From Neoaquamicrobium microcysteis (lineage in GTDB: Bacteria; Pseudomonadota; Alphaproteobacteria; Rhizobiales; Rhizobiaceae): a stretch of 64,000 bases of DNA. The notes beneath the pieces are model-generated. The model had not been told where the DNA came from. It searched no databases and was given only the letters and a program-made list of their open reading frames with translations. How positions within the stretch are numbered: the first letter of the stretch is position 1; each line of letters begins with the position of its first letter. The DNA lies in the NCBI RefSeq assembly GCF_008180155.1, contig NZ_VSZS01000066.1:291678-355677 (forward strand). Reading direction: 5' to 3'. A program made the translations under genes and the position numbers. Shown piece by piece: positions 29,309 to 37,535 of this stretch.

Positions 29309-30500
29309 CGCGGCCGCCGAAATCGACAGGGCGGGAGGGGGCCAGTCGGTCGTGACCTTCCTGCGCAACAATCTGCGCGAATATGGAATCCTGATCGCTC
29401 TGGTGGCCATCATGGCGTTCTTCCAGTTTGCGACGGGGGGCATCCTGCTGCGGCCGGTGAACCTCACAAACCTGATCCTCCAGAACAGCTACATCGTCAT
29501 CATGGCGGTCGGCATGCTGCTGGTCATCGTTTCCGGCCATATCGACCTGTCGGTCGGCTCCGTGATGGGGTTCGTGGGCGCGGTGGCGGCCGTGATGATC
29601 GTGCAGTGGCAGATGAACTTCGTGCTTGCCGCCATCCTCTGCCTAGCGGTCGGGGCGGTCATCGGCGCGGCGCAGGGGTACTGGATCGCCTATCACAAGA
29701 TACCGTCGTTCATCGTCACGCTGGCCGGCATGCTGGTCTTCAAGGGGCTGAGCCTGTGGCTTCTGGCCGGCCAGTCGGTCGGGCCGTTTCCGCCGACGTT
29801 CCAGCTCATAGCGTCGGGGTTCGTCCCGGATTTCCTAGGCTCGGGCAAGCCGAACATGCTGTCCCTCGTCGCTGGGGTGGCACTCGCTTGCCTCATCCTC
29901 TTTCTTGCAATCCGCACGCGTCGGCGGGAGCAGGCCAAGGGAACCGTTGAAGAGCCGTTCGCGTTCTTCGCCGTCAAGCACGGCGCTATCTTCATCGCAC
30001 TGGTCTACATGAGCTGGCTGATGGCGTCGTTCCGCGGCCTGCCGAACGTGTTCATCGTGATGGCGCTGCTCATCGCGATCTACTCCTTCGTCGCCAACCG
30101 GATGACGATCGGCCGCCGCATCTATGCCATTGGCGGCAATGAAAAGGCGGCAAAGCTCTCGGGCATCCGCACCGAGCGTCTCGTATTCCTCACCTTCGCC
30201 AATATGGGCATGCTGGCTGCGCTGGCCGGCCTCATCTTCGCGGCGCGATTGAACACCGCCACCCCCAAGGCCGGGCTGGGCTTCGAGCTCGACGTCATCG
30301 CAGCCGTCTTCATCGGCGGTGCGTCGATGGCCGGCGGGGTCGGCACCATCGTGGGCGCAGTCATCGGCGCCTTCATCATGGGCGTGATGAACAACGGCAT
30401 GTCGATCCTGGGCATCGGCATCGACTACCAGCAGGTCATCAAAGGGCTGGTGCTGCTCGCCGCGGTCATCTTCGACGTCTACAACAAAAACAAGGTATGA
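29301..30500 (+). CDS. gguB: Sugar ABC transporter permease GguB
   Basis: This CUT2 permease (399 residues) has about ten hydrophobic segments and the family motif [53 protein letters not shown] lies near the end. It is longer than usual permeases (about 320-350) because of a hydrophilic insertion around [15 protein letters not shown], typical of the GguB/XylH group. I start at the ATG ([13 protein letters not shown]); a GTG three codons upstream is an alternative. The stop overlaps gguC by 4 bp. Confidence 0.92.
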   Translation: MADAAAEIDRAGGGQSVVTFLRNNLREYGILIALVAIMAFFQFATGGILLRPVNLTNLILQNSYIVIMAVGMLLVIVSGHIDLSVGSVMGFVGAVAAVMIVQWQMNFVLAAILCLAVGAVIGAAQGYWIAYHKIPSFIVTLAGMLVFKGLSLWLLAGQSVGPFPPTFQLIASGFVPDFLGSGKPNMLSLVAGVALACLILFLAIRTRRREQAKGTVEEPFAFFAVKHGAIFIALVYMSWLMASFRGLPNVFIVMALLIAIYSFVANRMTIGRRIYAIGGNEKAAKLSGIRTERLVFLTFANMGMLAALAGLIFAARLNTATPKAGLGFELDVIAAVFIGGASMAGGVGTIVGAVIGAFIMGVMNNGMSILGIGIDYQQVIKGLVLLAAVIFDVYNKNKV

Positions 30501-31507
30501 CGATGCTTCTTTCGCAAATCCGCAATCAGGACGGTTCGATTACCGTTGTCGCCCGTGAAGGCAAGGAAGCCTATGCCGTGCGCGGCGCAACCAGCGTCTA
30601 CGACCTCGCGCTCGACTGCATCCGCTCGGGCCGCAACGACCTGGCCGCGCATGTGACGGCGCTCGGCCTCGGGCCGGCGCTCGATCTGGACGGCGCCTAT
30701 GACGAGGGGCGGCTGCTGCCGCCTATCACGCATCCGGACCCTGCCCATCTGCACCTTACCGGCACAGGCCTGACCCATCTGGGTTCGGCGGCGACGCGCG
30801 ACGCGATGCACCAGAAGGCCGCCGCGCAGGAGGAGGAAAAGCTGACCGATTCCATGCGCATGTTCCGCATGGGGCTCGATGGTGGCAAGCCTGCCAACGG
30901 TGCGCCGGGTGTCCAGCCCGAGTGGTTCTACAAGGGTAACGGCTACAGCGTGGCCGCGCCAGGTGGCGTGCTGAAATCGCCGGTCTTCGCAGATGATGCC
31001 GGCGAAGAGCCCGAAATAGCCGGGGTCTACGTCATCGGCGATGACGGAACACCCTTCCGTCTTGGCTTTGCATTGTCCAACGAGTTCTCCGACCACGTGA
31101 TGGAACGGCAGAACTATCTTTACCTGGCCCATTCAAAGCTGCGCCCGGCCTCCTTCGGGCCGGAACTACGCATCGGTGCGCTGCCCGACGATATCAGGGG
31201 CACGTCGCGTATCCGGCGCGATGGCGAAACCATCTTCGAAAAGCCGTTCCTTTCGGGCGAAGCGAACATGTCTCATTCCATCGCCAATCTCGAACATCAC
31301 CATTTCAAGTATGAGGTGTTCCGGCAGGCGGGCGACGTGCATGTGCACATGTTCGGCACGGCCACGCTTTCCTTTGCCGACGGCGTAAGCACGCGTCCGG
31401 GCGACGAATTCGAGATCGAAGCTGCCGCCTTCGGCCTCCCGCTGCGCAACCGGCTGGCGGTAGACGGTGGCGCGCGAGATCGTCGGGTGCAGATCCACGC
31501 CCTCTGA
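30497..31507 (+). CDS. gguC: GguC/AraD1-family protein (fumarylacetoacetate-hydrolase fold)
   Basis: GguC follows gguAB in Agrobacterium. The family is related to fumarylacetoacetate hydrolases and is often annotated AraD1, a probable dehydratase acting on 2-keto-3-deoxy-arabonate or a related acid. The 336-residue protein has EWFYKGNGYSVAAPGG, DDAGEEPEIAGVYVIGDDG, LGFALSNEFSDHVMER and SKLRPASFGPELRIG; the acidic residues in EEPEI and NEFSDH are the probable metal ligands of the fold. It is followed by an arabonate-type dehydratase gene and a sugar 1-dehydrogenase gene, which supports a role in oxidative pentose/hexose breakdown. The reaction is inferred. Confidence 0.85.
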   Translation: MTMLLSQIRNQDGSITVVAREGKEAYAVRGATSVYDLALDCIRSGRNDLAAHVTALGLGPALDLDGAYDEGRLLPPITHPDPAHLHLTGTGLTHLGSAATRDAMHQKAAAQEEEKLTDSMRMFRMGLDGGKPANGAPGVQPEWFYKGNGYSVAAPGGVLKSPVFADDAGEEPEIAGVYVIGDDGTPFRLGFALSNEFSDHVMERQNYLYLAHSKLRPASFGPELRIGALPDDIRGTSRIRRDGETIFEKPFLSGEANMSHSIANLEHHHFKYEVFRQAGDVHVHMFGTATLSFADGVSTRPGDEFEIEAAAFGLPLRNRLAVDGGARDRRVQIHAL

Positions 31508-31520
31508 GAAAGACCATAGC

Positions 31521-33263
31521 ATGTCGTTCCGCAAGGCCGAGTGGCCAAGAAAGCTTCGTTCCCACGAGTGGTACGGAGGGTCATCACGCGACCACATCTA
31601 TCACCGCTCCTGGATGAAAAATCAGGGCCTGCCGGCCGACCTGTTCGACGGGCGGCCAGTGATCGGCATCTGCAACACGTGGTCGGAGTTGACGCCGTGC
31701 AATGCGCATCTGCGCGACCTCGCCCAGCGCGTGAAGCACGGCATCTACGAGGCGGGCGGCCTGCCGGTGGAGTTTCCGGTTTTCTCGACCGGCGAAAGCT
31801 CGCTGCGGCCAACGGCGATGATGTATCGCAACCTCGCCGCCATGGAGGTGGAGGAAGCGCTGCGCGCCAATCCGCTCGACGGCGTGGTGCTGCTGGTCGG
31901 CTGCGACAAGACCACGCCGGCGCTGCTGATGGGGGCGGCCAGCGTCGATATCCCGGCCATCGCGGTTTCGGGCGGCCCTATGCTGAACGGCTGGTTCCGC
32001 GGCCGGCGGGTGGGGTCCGGCACGGCGCTGTGGCAGATGTCGGAGGAGATCAAGGCCGGCACGATGACGGGGGAGGAGTTCCTCGATGCCGAGCAGGCCA
32101 TGTCGCGCAGTCCCGGCTCGTGCAACACGATGGGTACGGCGTCGACAATGGCGTCGATGGCCGAGGCGCTGGGCATGGCGCTTTCGGGCAACGCGGCAAT
32201 CCCGGCTGTCGATTCGCGCCGACGCGTGATGGCGCACCTGACGGGGCGGCGGATCGTGCAGATGGTGAAGGACGACCTCAAGCCATCCGACATCCTCACG
32301 CGGGAGGCGTTCGAGAACGCGATCCGCGTCAACGGCGCCATCGGCGGTTCCACCAACGCCGTGATCCATCTGCTGGCGATTGCGGGCCGCGCCGGCGTCG
32401 ATCTGACGCTCGACGACTGGGACAGGCTGGGGCGCGACGTGCCGACCATCGTCAACCTGATGCCGTCGGGCAAATATCTGATGGAGGAGTTCTTCTACGC
32501 GGGTGGTTTGCCGGTGGTCATCAAGCGGCTGGGCGAAGCAGGCATGTTGCATCGCGATGCGCTGACCGCGTCCGGCGAAAGCCAGTGGGATGAGGTCAAG
32601 GATGCGGTCAACTGGAACGAAGAGGTCATACTGCCGGTTGAAAAGGCGCTGACGCGACAGGGCGGCGTTGCCGTGCTCAAGGGAAACCTGGCACCCAAGG
32701 GTGCGGTGCTGAAGCCTTCTGCGGCCAGCCCGCATCTGCTGAAACATCGCGGCCGCGCCGTCGTGTTCGAAGACATCGACGACTACAAGCGCAAGATCAA
32801 CGACGATGCGCTCGACATCGACGAGACCTGCATCATGGTGATGAAGAACTGCGGTCCGCGCGGCTATCCCGGCATGGCCGAGGTCGGCAATATGGGCCTG
32901 CCGCCAAAAGTGCTGAAGAAGGGCATCAACGACATGATCCGCATTTCGGATGCACGCATGTCGGGCACCGCCTACGGCACGGTGCTGCTTCACGTGTCGC
33001 CGGAGGCGGCTGTCGGCGGGCCGTTGGCGATCGTACGCGACGGCGACATGATCGAACTGGACGTCGAGGCGCGCCGGCTGCATCTCGACGTGCCCGATGA
33101 CGAGATCATGCAAAGGCTTGCGGCCTGGAAGCCGCCCGTCGCCGTGCCTGCAAGCGGCTATGCGAGGCTCTTCGCCACCCATGTCGAGGGAGCCGATACC
33201 GGCGCGGATTTCGACTTCCTCAAAGGTTCTCGTGGAAAGGCAGTTCCTCGTGACAGTCACTGA
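31521..33263 (+). CDS. IlvD/Edd-family sugar-acid dehydratase (probable L-arabonate/D-galactonate type)
   Basis: This dehydratase converts an aldonate to a 2-keto-3-deoxy acid using an Fe-S cluster and Mg. The 580-residue protein has the cluster cysteines in GICNTWSELTPCN, VGCDKTTPALLMG and RSPGSCNTMGTASTM. Other conserved parts are GGSTNAVIHL, NCGPRGYPGMAEVGN and SDARMSGTAYG. The length and the sequence HEWYGGSSRDHIYHRSW near the start match the arabonate dehydratase branch (for example Azospirillum AraC) rather than IlvD of branched-chain synthesis. The next gene encodes the matching sugar 1-dehydrogenase. It starts 13 bp after gguC. Confidence 0.88.
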   Translation: MSFRKAEWPRKLRSHEWYGGSSRDHIYHRSWMKNQGLPADLFDGRPVIGICNTWSELTPCNAHLRDLAQRVKHGIYEAGGLPVEFPVFSTGESSLRPTAMMYRNLAAMEVEEALRANPLDGVVLLVGCDKTTPALLMGAASVDIPAIAVSGGPMLNGWFRGRRVGSGTALWQMSEEIKAGTMTGEEFLDAEQAMSRSPGSCNTMGTASTMASMAEALGMALSGNAAIPAVDSRRRVMAHLTGRRIVQMVKDDLKPSDILTREAFENAIRVNGAIGGSTNAVIHLLAIAGRAGVDLTLDDWDRLGRDVPTIVNLMPSGKYLMEEFFYAGGLPVVIKRLGEAGMLHRDALTASGESQWDEVKDAVNWNEEVILPVEKALTRQGGVAVLKGNLAPKGAVLKPSAASPHLLKHRGRAVVFEDIDDYKRKINDDALDIDETCIMVMKNCGPRGYPGMAEVGNMGLPPKVLKKGINDMIRISDARMSGTAYGTVLLHVSPEAAVGGPLAIVRDGDMIELDVEARRLHLDVPDDEIMQRLAAWKPPVAVPASGYARLFATHVEGADTGADFDFLKGSRGKAVPRDSH

Positions 33264-34182
33264 GCCGGTCGCCATCGCCATTGTCGGTGTCGGCAAGATC
33301 GCGCGAGACCAGCATCTGCCGTCCATCGCGTCCAACGCCCGTTTCCGGCTGGCTGCGACCGCGAGCCGGCACGGCGGCGTCGATGGCGTGGAGAATTTCG
33401 AGACCATAGATACGCTGCTTTCCGCGCGAAGCGACGTCCAGGCTGTCGCGCTTTGTCAGCCCCCGCAGGTGCGGTTCGAGGCGGCGGCCAAGGCCATTCG
33501 TGCCGGGCGCCACGTGCTGCTGGAGAAGCCGCCGGGCGCGACGATTGCCGAAGTCGAGACGCTGGTTGCGATGGCTCGATCGCAGGGCGTTTCGCTGTTT
33601 GCCACTTGGCATTCGCGCTTTGCAACTGGGGTGGAGCCTACGCGCGAGTGGCTGAAGGGCAAGACCGTCCGCCGCGTTGCCGTCACGTGGAAGGAGGATG
33701 TGCGCCGCTGGCATCCAGGACAGGCATGGATATGGGAGCCCGGTGGGCTTGGCGTTTTCGATCCGGGCATCAACGCGTTGTCCATCGTCACAGCCATCCT
33801 GCCACCCGTGCACGTCACACGCGCCACGCTGGAATTTCCCGAAGGCCGCGATGCGCCGATTGCCGCTCAACTGACGTTCGCAGGCGAGAGTGGGTTCTCG
33901 GCGACCGCCGATTTCGACTGGCGACAGACCGGCCCGCAAACGTGGGATATCGAGGTCGAGACCGACGAGGGCAGACTTGTCCTGTCGAAGGGCGGGGCGG
34001 AAATGTTGGTGGACGGCAAGGCCGTGCTGGCCGACTCCGACCAGGAATATGCCGGCATATATCGCCGCTTTGCGGAACTGATCGAGGCGGGCGAAAGCGA
34101 CATCGATCTTTCGCCGCTCGTCCATGTGGCCGATGCCTTCATGCTGGGACGACGCAGCGTGGTGGAGCCTTTCGAGGACTGA
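33250..34182 (+). CDS. L-arabinose/D-galactose 1-dehydrogenase (Gfo/Idh/MocA family)
   Basis: This NAD(P) enzyme oxidises the aldose to its lactone, the first step of the pathway whose uptake and dehydratase genes lie upstream. The 310-residue protein has the Rossmann start AIVGVGKIARDQHLPSI and VLLEKPPGAT with the catalytic lysine of the family. FATWHSRFATGVEPTREWL and KEDVRRWHPGQAWIWEPGGLGVFDPGINALSIV follow and are near-identical in pattern to Azospirillum L-arabinose 1-dehydrogenase (about 309 residues). I start at a GTG overlapping the dehydratase stop by 14 bp. The EKPPGA/RRWHPGQ signature makes the subfamily call strong; arabinose versus galactose preference is open. Confidence 0.9.
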   Translation: MTVTEPVAIAIVGVGKIARDQHLPSIASNARFRLAATASRHGGVDGVENFETIDTLLSARSDVQAVALCQPPQVRFEAAAKAIRAGRHVLLEKPPGATIAEVETLVAMARSQGVSLFATWHSRFATGVEPTREWLKGKTVRRVAVTWKEDVRRWHPGQAWIWEPGGLGVFDPGINALSIVTAILPPVHVTRATLEFPEGRDAPIAAQLTFAGESGFSATADFDWRQTGPQTWDIEVETDEGRLVLSKGGAEMLVDGKAVLADSDQEYAGIYRRFAELIEAGESDIDLSPLVHVADAFMLGRRSVVEPFED

Positions 34183-34234
34183 GCTGGCACTCACCTCGCC
34201 ATTTCGGTTGAACTTTTGTCATCCTGCTGTCATA

Positions 34235-34277
34235 CGGATCGGCAATATACAGCCTGATATCCGGATTGGCAGATATA
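34235..34277 (+). promoter_or_regulatory. Direct repeat upstream of arsR1, possible operator
   Basis: CGGATCGGCAATATA (34235-34249) and CGGATTGGCAGATATA (34262-34277) are near-copies 27 bp apart, ending right at the arsR1 start codon. The spacing is close to 2.5 helical turns. It could be the autoregulatory site of ArsR1, and differs from the TTCGAY-type site used further down the cluster. Confidence 0.35.
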
Positions 34278-34609
34278 TGGACAAGAGATCGTCACTCGCA
34301 GCGCTCGCCGCACTGGGCCAGGAAACCCGGCTCGACATATTCAGGTTGCTGGTGCGCGCTGGCGCGGAAGGTGTGCCCGCCGGCGAGGTCGCAACAAGAC
34401 TTGGCGCAGTTCAGAACACTGTCTCGTCGCATCTCAAAGTGCTGTCGCAAGCGGGGCTCATAAGGCCGGAGCGCGACGGCAGGGTCGTGCGCTACGTCGC
34501 TGACATGACCGGTTTCCGAGATCTGCTCGCCTACCTGATGGAAGATTGCTGCAACGGCGCGCCGGAGCTTTGCCGCCCGGTGATCGACGCCGTGACCTGC
34601 CGCTGCTGA
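34277..34609 (+). CDS. arsR: ArsR-family metalloregulator (first copy)
   Basis: This ArsR/SmtB repressor (110 residues) should release DNA on binding As(III). The winged helix is seen in LGQETRLDIFRLLVRAGAEGVPAGEVATRLGAVQNTVSSHLKVLSQAGLI. The ELCVCD-type site of classical ArsR is absent. Instead the C-terminus carries DCCNGAPELCRPVIDAVTCRC, whose cysteines can form a three-thiol arsenite site as in other rhizobial and actinobacterial ArsR proteins. It leads the cluster arsR-arsC-aqp-arsC-arsH-arsR. Confidence 0.9.
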   Translation: MDKRSSLAALAALGQETRLDIFRLLVRAGAEGVPAGEVATRLGAVQNTVSSHLKVLSQAGLIRPERDGRVVRYVADMTGFRDLLAYLMEDCCNGAPELCRPVIDAVTCRC

Positions 34610-34649
34610 GCACGCAGCCGCGATATCAGAGGCTATGGAGAAGATGTCG

Positions 34650-35159
34650 ATGAGCGACCGCACCTATAATGCCCTGTTCCTTTGCACGGGAAATTCCGCC
34701 CGATCGATACTTGCCGAAGCGATCCTGAACCGGATGGGACAGGGACGTTTCCGGGCCTATTCGGCCGGGTCGCAGCCGAAGGGTGAAGTGCATCCCTTTG
34801 CGCTTGACCTCCTGAAAAGCCTCAACCACGACACGTCATTCGCGCGCTCCAAGAGCTGGGAAGAGTTCGCCGCTGAGAACGCGCCGGTTATGGATTTCGT
34901 GTTCACCGTTTGCGACAGCGCAGCCAACGAAGCCTGCCCCGTGTGGCCCGGCCAACCGATGACCGCGCACTGGGGCGTACCCGACCCTGCGGCGGCGCAA
35001 GGCACAGATGCCGAGAAGCATTTGGCCTTCGCCGAAGCCTACCGGATGCTCAACAACCGGATTTCGATCTTCACCGCATTGCCCATCGCGTCACTGGACC
35101 GGCTGACGCTGCAGTCCCGCCTGCGCGACATAGGCCGCGACATGCCGAAGGCGGGCTGA
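34650..35159 (+). CDS. arsC: Arsenate reductase, low-molecular-weight tyrosine phosphatase type
   Basis: This enzyme reduces As(V) to As(III) with thioredoxin- or mycothiol-type recycling. The 169-residue protein has the phosphatase P-loop LCTGNSARSI (Cys12, Arg18) and FVFTVCDSAANEACPVWPG, carrying the resolving-cysteine region. FCD/FAEAYRMLNNRI is typical of rhizobial ArsC proteins of this class. I start at MSDRTYNALF with GGAGA 8 nt upstream; in-frame ATGs five and two codons earlier (34635, 34644) are alternatives. It lies between arsR and the aquaporin gene. Confidence 0.9.
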   Translation: MSDRTYNALFLCTGNSARSILAEAILNRMGQGRFRAYSAGSQPKGEVHPFALDLLKSLNHDTSFARSKSWEEFAAENAPVMDFVFTVCDSAANEACPVWPGQPMTAHWGVPDPAAAQGTDAEKHLAFAEAYRMLNNRISIFTALPIASLDRLTLQSRLRDIGRDMPKAG

Positions 35160-35161
35160 GC

Positions 35162-35851
35162 ATGCAGGTTGATCGGCCGCGCCGGCTCGTCGCCGAGGCT
35201 CTCGGTACCTGTATCTTGGTTGCCACCGTTGTCGGCTCGGGCATCATGGCCGACCGTCTCACCGACGACATGGCCTTGGCTCTGCTGGGCAATACGCTCC
35301 CGACGGGCGCAATACTCGTCGTGCTCATCACCATCCTCGGGCCGTTGTCGGGTGCGCATTTCAACCCCGCTGTCACGCTGGCGTTTGTGCTCAGGCGCGA
35401 GATCGAGGCGGGTGACGCGGTTTCCTATACGGTCGTACAAGTCGCCGGCGGCATCTGCGGCGCCCTGTTGGCGCACGCCATGTTCGAACTGCCGATCTTG
35501 CAGGCTTCCACGACAGTACGGACCGGGGCGGCCCAGTGGTTGGCTGAGGCGGTCGCCGCATTCGGGCTGGTCTTCACCATTCTTGCGGGGCTGCGGTTCC
35601 GGGGCGATGCCATCCCGTGGCTGGTGGGACTCTACATTACCGCCGCCTACTGGTTCACCGCTTCGACCTCGTTTGCAAACCCTGCAGTAGCCATCGCACG
35701 CGCCTTCACCGACACATTTGCCGGTATCCGCCCGACCGACCTTCCGGGCTTCATCGCCGCTGAACTGATCGGCGCGATCGTAGCGGTAGCGCTGGCGGGG
35801 TGGTTGCTTGCAGAGCCCAGAAACACACTCGAGACGAGACCTGCCGAATGA
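35162..35851 (+). CDS. aqpS: Aquaporin/MIP channel of the ars operon (AqpS-like)
   Basis: This membrane channel (229 residues, six helices) carries the two half-helix motifs: HFNPAVTLAF in the first half and FANPAVAIARAF in the second, where the NPA-R context supplies the selectivity-filter arginine. In S. meliloti AqpS in an ars operon lets As(III), made inside by ArsC, leave the cell down its gradient, replacing an ArsB or Acr3 pump. No arsB/acr3 is present here, so the same role is likely. It starts 2 nt after the arsC stop and overlaps the second arsC by 4 bp. Confidence 0.9.
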   Translation: MQVDRPRRLVAEALGTCILVATVVGSGIMADRLTDDMALALLGNTLPTGAILVVLITILGPLSGAHFNPAVTLAFVLRREIEAGDAVSYTVVQVAGGICGALLAHAMFELPILQASTTVRTGAAQWLAEAVAAFGLVFTILAGLRFRGDAIPWLVGLYITAAYWFTASTSFANPAVAIARAFTDTFAGIRPTDLPGFIAAELIGAIVAVALAGWLLAEPRNTLETRPAE

Positions 35852-36270
35852 CCATCACCATCTACCACAATCCCGACTGCGGAACGTCGCGCAACACGCT
35901 CGCCATGATCCGCCAATCCGGTGAAGAGCCTCAGGTTATCGAGTACCTGAAGAACCCGCCATCCCGGCAGCGACTGGTTGCGTTGATCGAGGCGATGGGA
36001 ATTTCGCCTTGCGCTTTGTTGCGCGAGAAGGGCACGCCCTATGCGGAACTGGGGTTAGGAGACGGCAAATGGAGCGATGACGAGATCGTCGATCTCATGC
36101 TGGCGCATCCGATCCTCATCAATCGCCCGATTGTCGAGACCCCGCTTGGCACCAAGCTTTGCCGTCCGTCCGAAGCGGTGCTCGATATTCTGCCCAACCC
36201 GGAAATCGGCCCGTTCACCAAGGACGACGGCGAAGTGGTGATCGACGCGGACGGACGGCGGGTTCGTTAA
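35848..36270 (+). CDS. arsC: Arsenate reductase, glutaredoxin-dependent type
   Basis: This second arsenate reductase is of the Spx/ArsC fold used with glutathione and glutaredoxin. The 140-residue protein has IYHNPDCGTSRNT, with Cys11 matching Cys12 of R773 ArsC. Downstream it has EYLKNPPSRQRL, ILINRPIV and GTKLCRPSE, which hold the arsenate-binding arginines. It is unrelated in fold to the other arsenate reductase two genes upstream, so the cluster has two independent reduction systems. It overlaps the aquaporin stop (ATGA). Confidence 0.92.
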   Translation: MTITIYHNPDCGTSRNTLAMIRQSGEEPQVIEYLKNPPSRQRLVALIEAMGISPCALLREKGTPYAELGLGDGKWSDDEIVDLMLAHPILINRPIVETPLGTKLCRPSEAVLDILPNPEIGPFTKDDGEVVIDADGRRVR

Positions 36271-36271
36271 A

Positions 36272-36287
36272 TTCGACAATCGTCGAA
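36272..36287. promoter_or_regulatory. ArsR-type operator upstream of arsH
   Basis: TTCGAC-AATC-GTCGAA is a perfect 6-bp inverted repeat with a 4-nt spacer, 88 bp before arsH. A -35-like TTGACT (36294-36299) and an AT-rich -10 region follow it. The same architecture recurs before arsR2. A binding site for one of the two ArsR proteins is the simplest reading. Confidence 0.6.
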
Positions 36288-36374
36288 ATAATGTTGACTC
36301 GTCCGCCGGCGCCTAATATCCATATTTCCAACAAAGTGGAATAAAAACTAGGCAGCGACGGGAACTGGAAGACC

Positions 36375-37106
36375 ATGACCGACAGAACCTCCACTTTCGA
36401 CGCATTGCCCAACATCGACGGTACCCAGTTCCGTTCGGTCGATGAGGGCGCTCTCTTCGATGCTCCCCGTGCGTCACACCCCCCGCGCATCCTGATGCTC
36501 TACGGCTCACTGCGCGAACGGTCCTATTCGCGCCTGGCGACAGAGGAAGCGGCGAGGATATTGCGCCGGCTCGGCGCCGAGGTCCGCATTTTCAACCCCG
36601 CCGGCCTGCCGCTGCCGGACTCGACTTCTGCCGATGATCCCAAGGTCAAGGAACTGCGGGAACTTTCAATGTGGTCGGAGGGGCAGGTCTGGTGCTCGCC
36701 GGAGCGCCACGGTTCGATGACCGGGATCATGAAGGCGCAGATCGATTGGCTGCCGCTGTCGCTTGGCGGCGTGCGACCGACGCAAGGACGAACGCTGGCC
36801 GTGATGCAGGTCTCTGGTGGCTCGCAAAGCTTCAACGCCGTCAACCAGCTGCGCGTGCTTGGCCGCTGGATGCGGATGTTCACCATTCCCAACCAGTCAT
36901 CCGTTGCGAAAGCTTTCAACGAATTCGATGCCGAGGGGCGGATGAGGCCGTCGTCCTATTACAACCGCATAGTCGATGTGATGGAGGAACTGATGAAGTT
37001 CACGCTTCTCCTTCGCGATCGGGCCGACTACTTGACCGACCGCTATTCCGAGCGTGTGGAAAGTGCCGAACAGGTTTCGCGGCGGGTCAACCAGAAATCA
37101 CAGTGA
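36375..37106 (+). CDS. arsH: ArsH, NADPH-dependent FMN reductase of arsenic resistance
   Basis: ArsH is a flavoprotein that oxidises trivalent organoarsenicals and reduces quinones. The 243-residue protein has the flavodoxin-like FMN site [47 protein letters not shown] and [27 protein letters not shown], all diagnostic for ArsH, follow. It has its own promoter region with an ArsR-like operator. Confidence 0.95.
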   Translation: MTDRTSTFDALPNIDGTQFRSVDEGALFDAPRASHPPRILMLYGSLRERSYSRLATEEAARILRRLGAEVRIFNPAGLPLPDSTSADDPKVKELRELSMWSEGQVWCSPERHGSMTGIMKAQIDWLPLSLGGVRPTQGRTLAVMQVSGGSQSFNAVNQLRVLGRWMRMFTIPNQSSVAKAFNEFDAEGRMRPSSYYNRIVDVMEELMKFTLLLRDRADYLTDRYSERVESAEQVSRRVNQKSQ

Positions 37107-37123
37107 GTTTTGGGCGCATTCCC

Positions 37124-37145
37124 AATTTCGATGATTATCGAATTT
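37124..37145. promoter_or_regulatory. ArsR-type operator upstream of arsR2
   Basis: TTCGAT-GATT-ATCGAA (37127-37142) is a perfect 6-bp inverted repeat with a 4-nt spacer; the arms extend to 9 bp with one mismatch. It matches the site before arsH in half-site (TTCGAY) and spacing. It lies about 40 bp before the arsR2 start, as expected for autorepression. Confidence 0.62.
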
Positions 37146-37182
37146 GATTGACCGCATTTCTCGGGCCCAATACCATTTTGGA

Positions 37183-37485
37183 ATGAAACTCGAACAGGCA
37201 GCGCTGCAGCTTGAAGCGCTCGGCAATCCGACGCGGCTCAACATCTATCGCATTCTGGTGCGGGCGGGCGCGGCGGGATTGCCGGTCGGCAGCATTCAGG
37301 AAAGGCTTGGCGTTCCTGCATCCACGCTGTCGCACCATTGCAAGCGGCTCATCGAGACGGGGCTGGTCAGTCAGCAGCGACGGGCGACGACGCTCATCTG
37401 CCGGGCCGAATATCCCACCATGCAGGCCCTGATCGGCTACCTTGCCGATGAGTGCTGCACGGAGGCGAGGGCGGCTCCCGACTAG
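37183..37485 (+). CDS. arsR: ArsR-family metalloregulator (second copy)
   Basis: The 100-residue winged-helix protein reads LEALGNPTRLNIYRILVRAGAAGLPVGSIQERLGVPASTLSHHCKRLIETGLV and ends YLADECCTEARAAPD. A Cys pair is placed like the C-terminal cysteines of arsR1, with another cysteine in TTLICRAEY, so As(III) or a related metalloid is the likely effector. I start at MKLEQAALQL; a TTG thirteen codons upstream overlaps the operator and is less plausible. It closes the arsenic cluster. Confidence 0.85.
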   Translation: MKLEQAALQLEALGNPTRLNIYRILVRAGAAGLPVGSIQERLGVPASTLSHHCKRLIETGLVSQQRRATTLICRAEYPTMQALIGYLADECCTEARAAPD

Positions 37486-37535
37486 ATATGGCGCTTCACC
37501 GACACAGGGTCGCGCGAGGTGCCGTGTAGATGGCG

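Noticed and set aside
31584..33407. A 607-codon open frame antisense to the sugar-acid dehydratase
   Set aside because: Shadow of a well-supported IlvD/Edd-family gene; no motifs.
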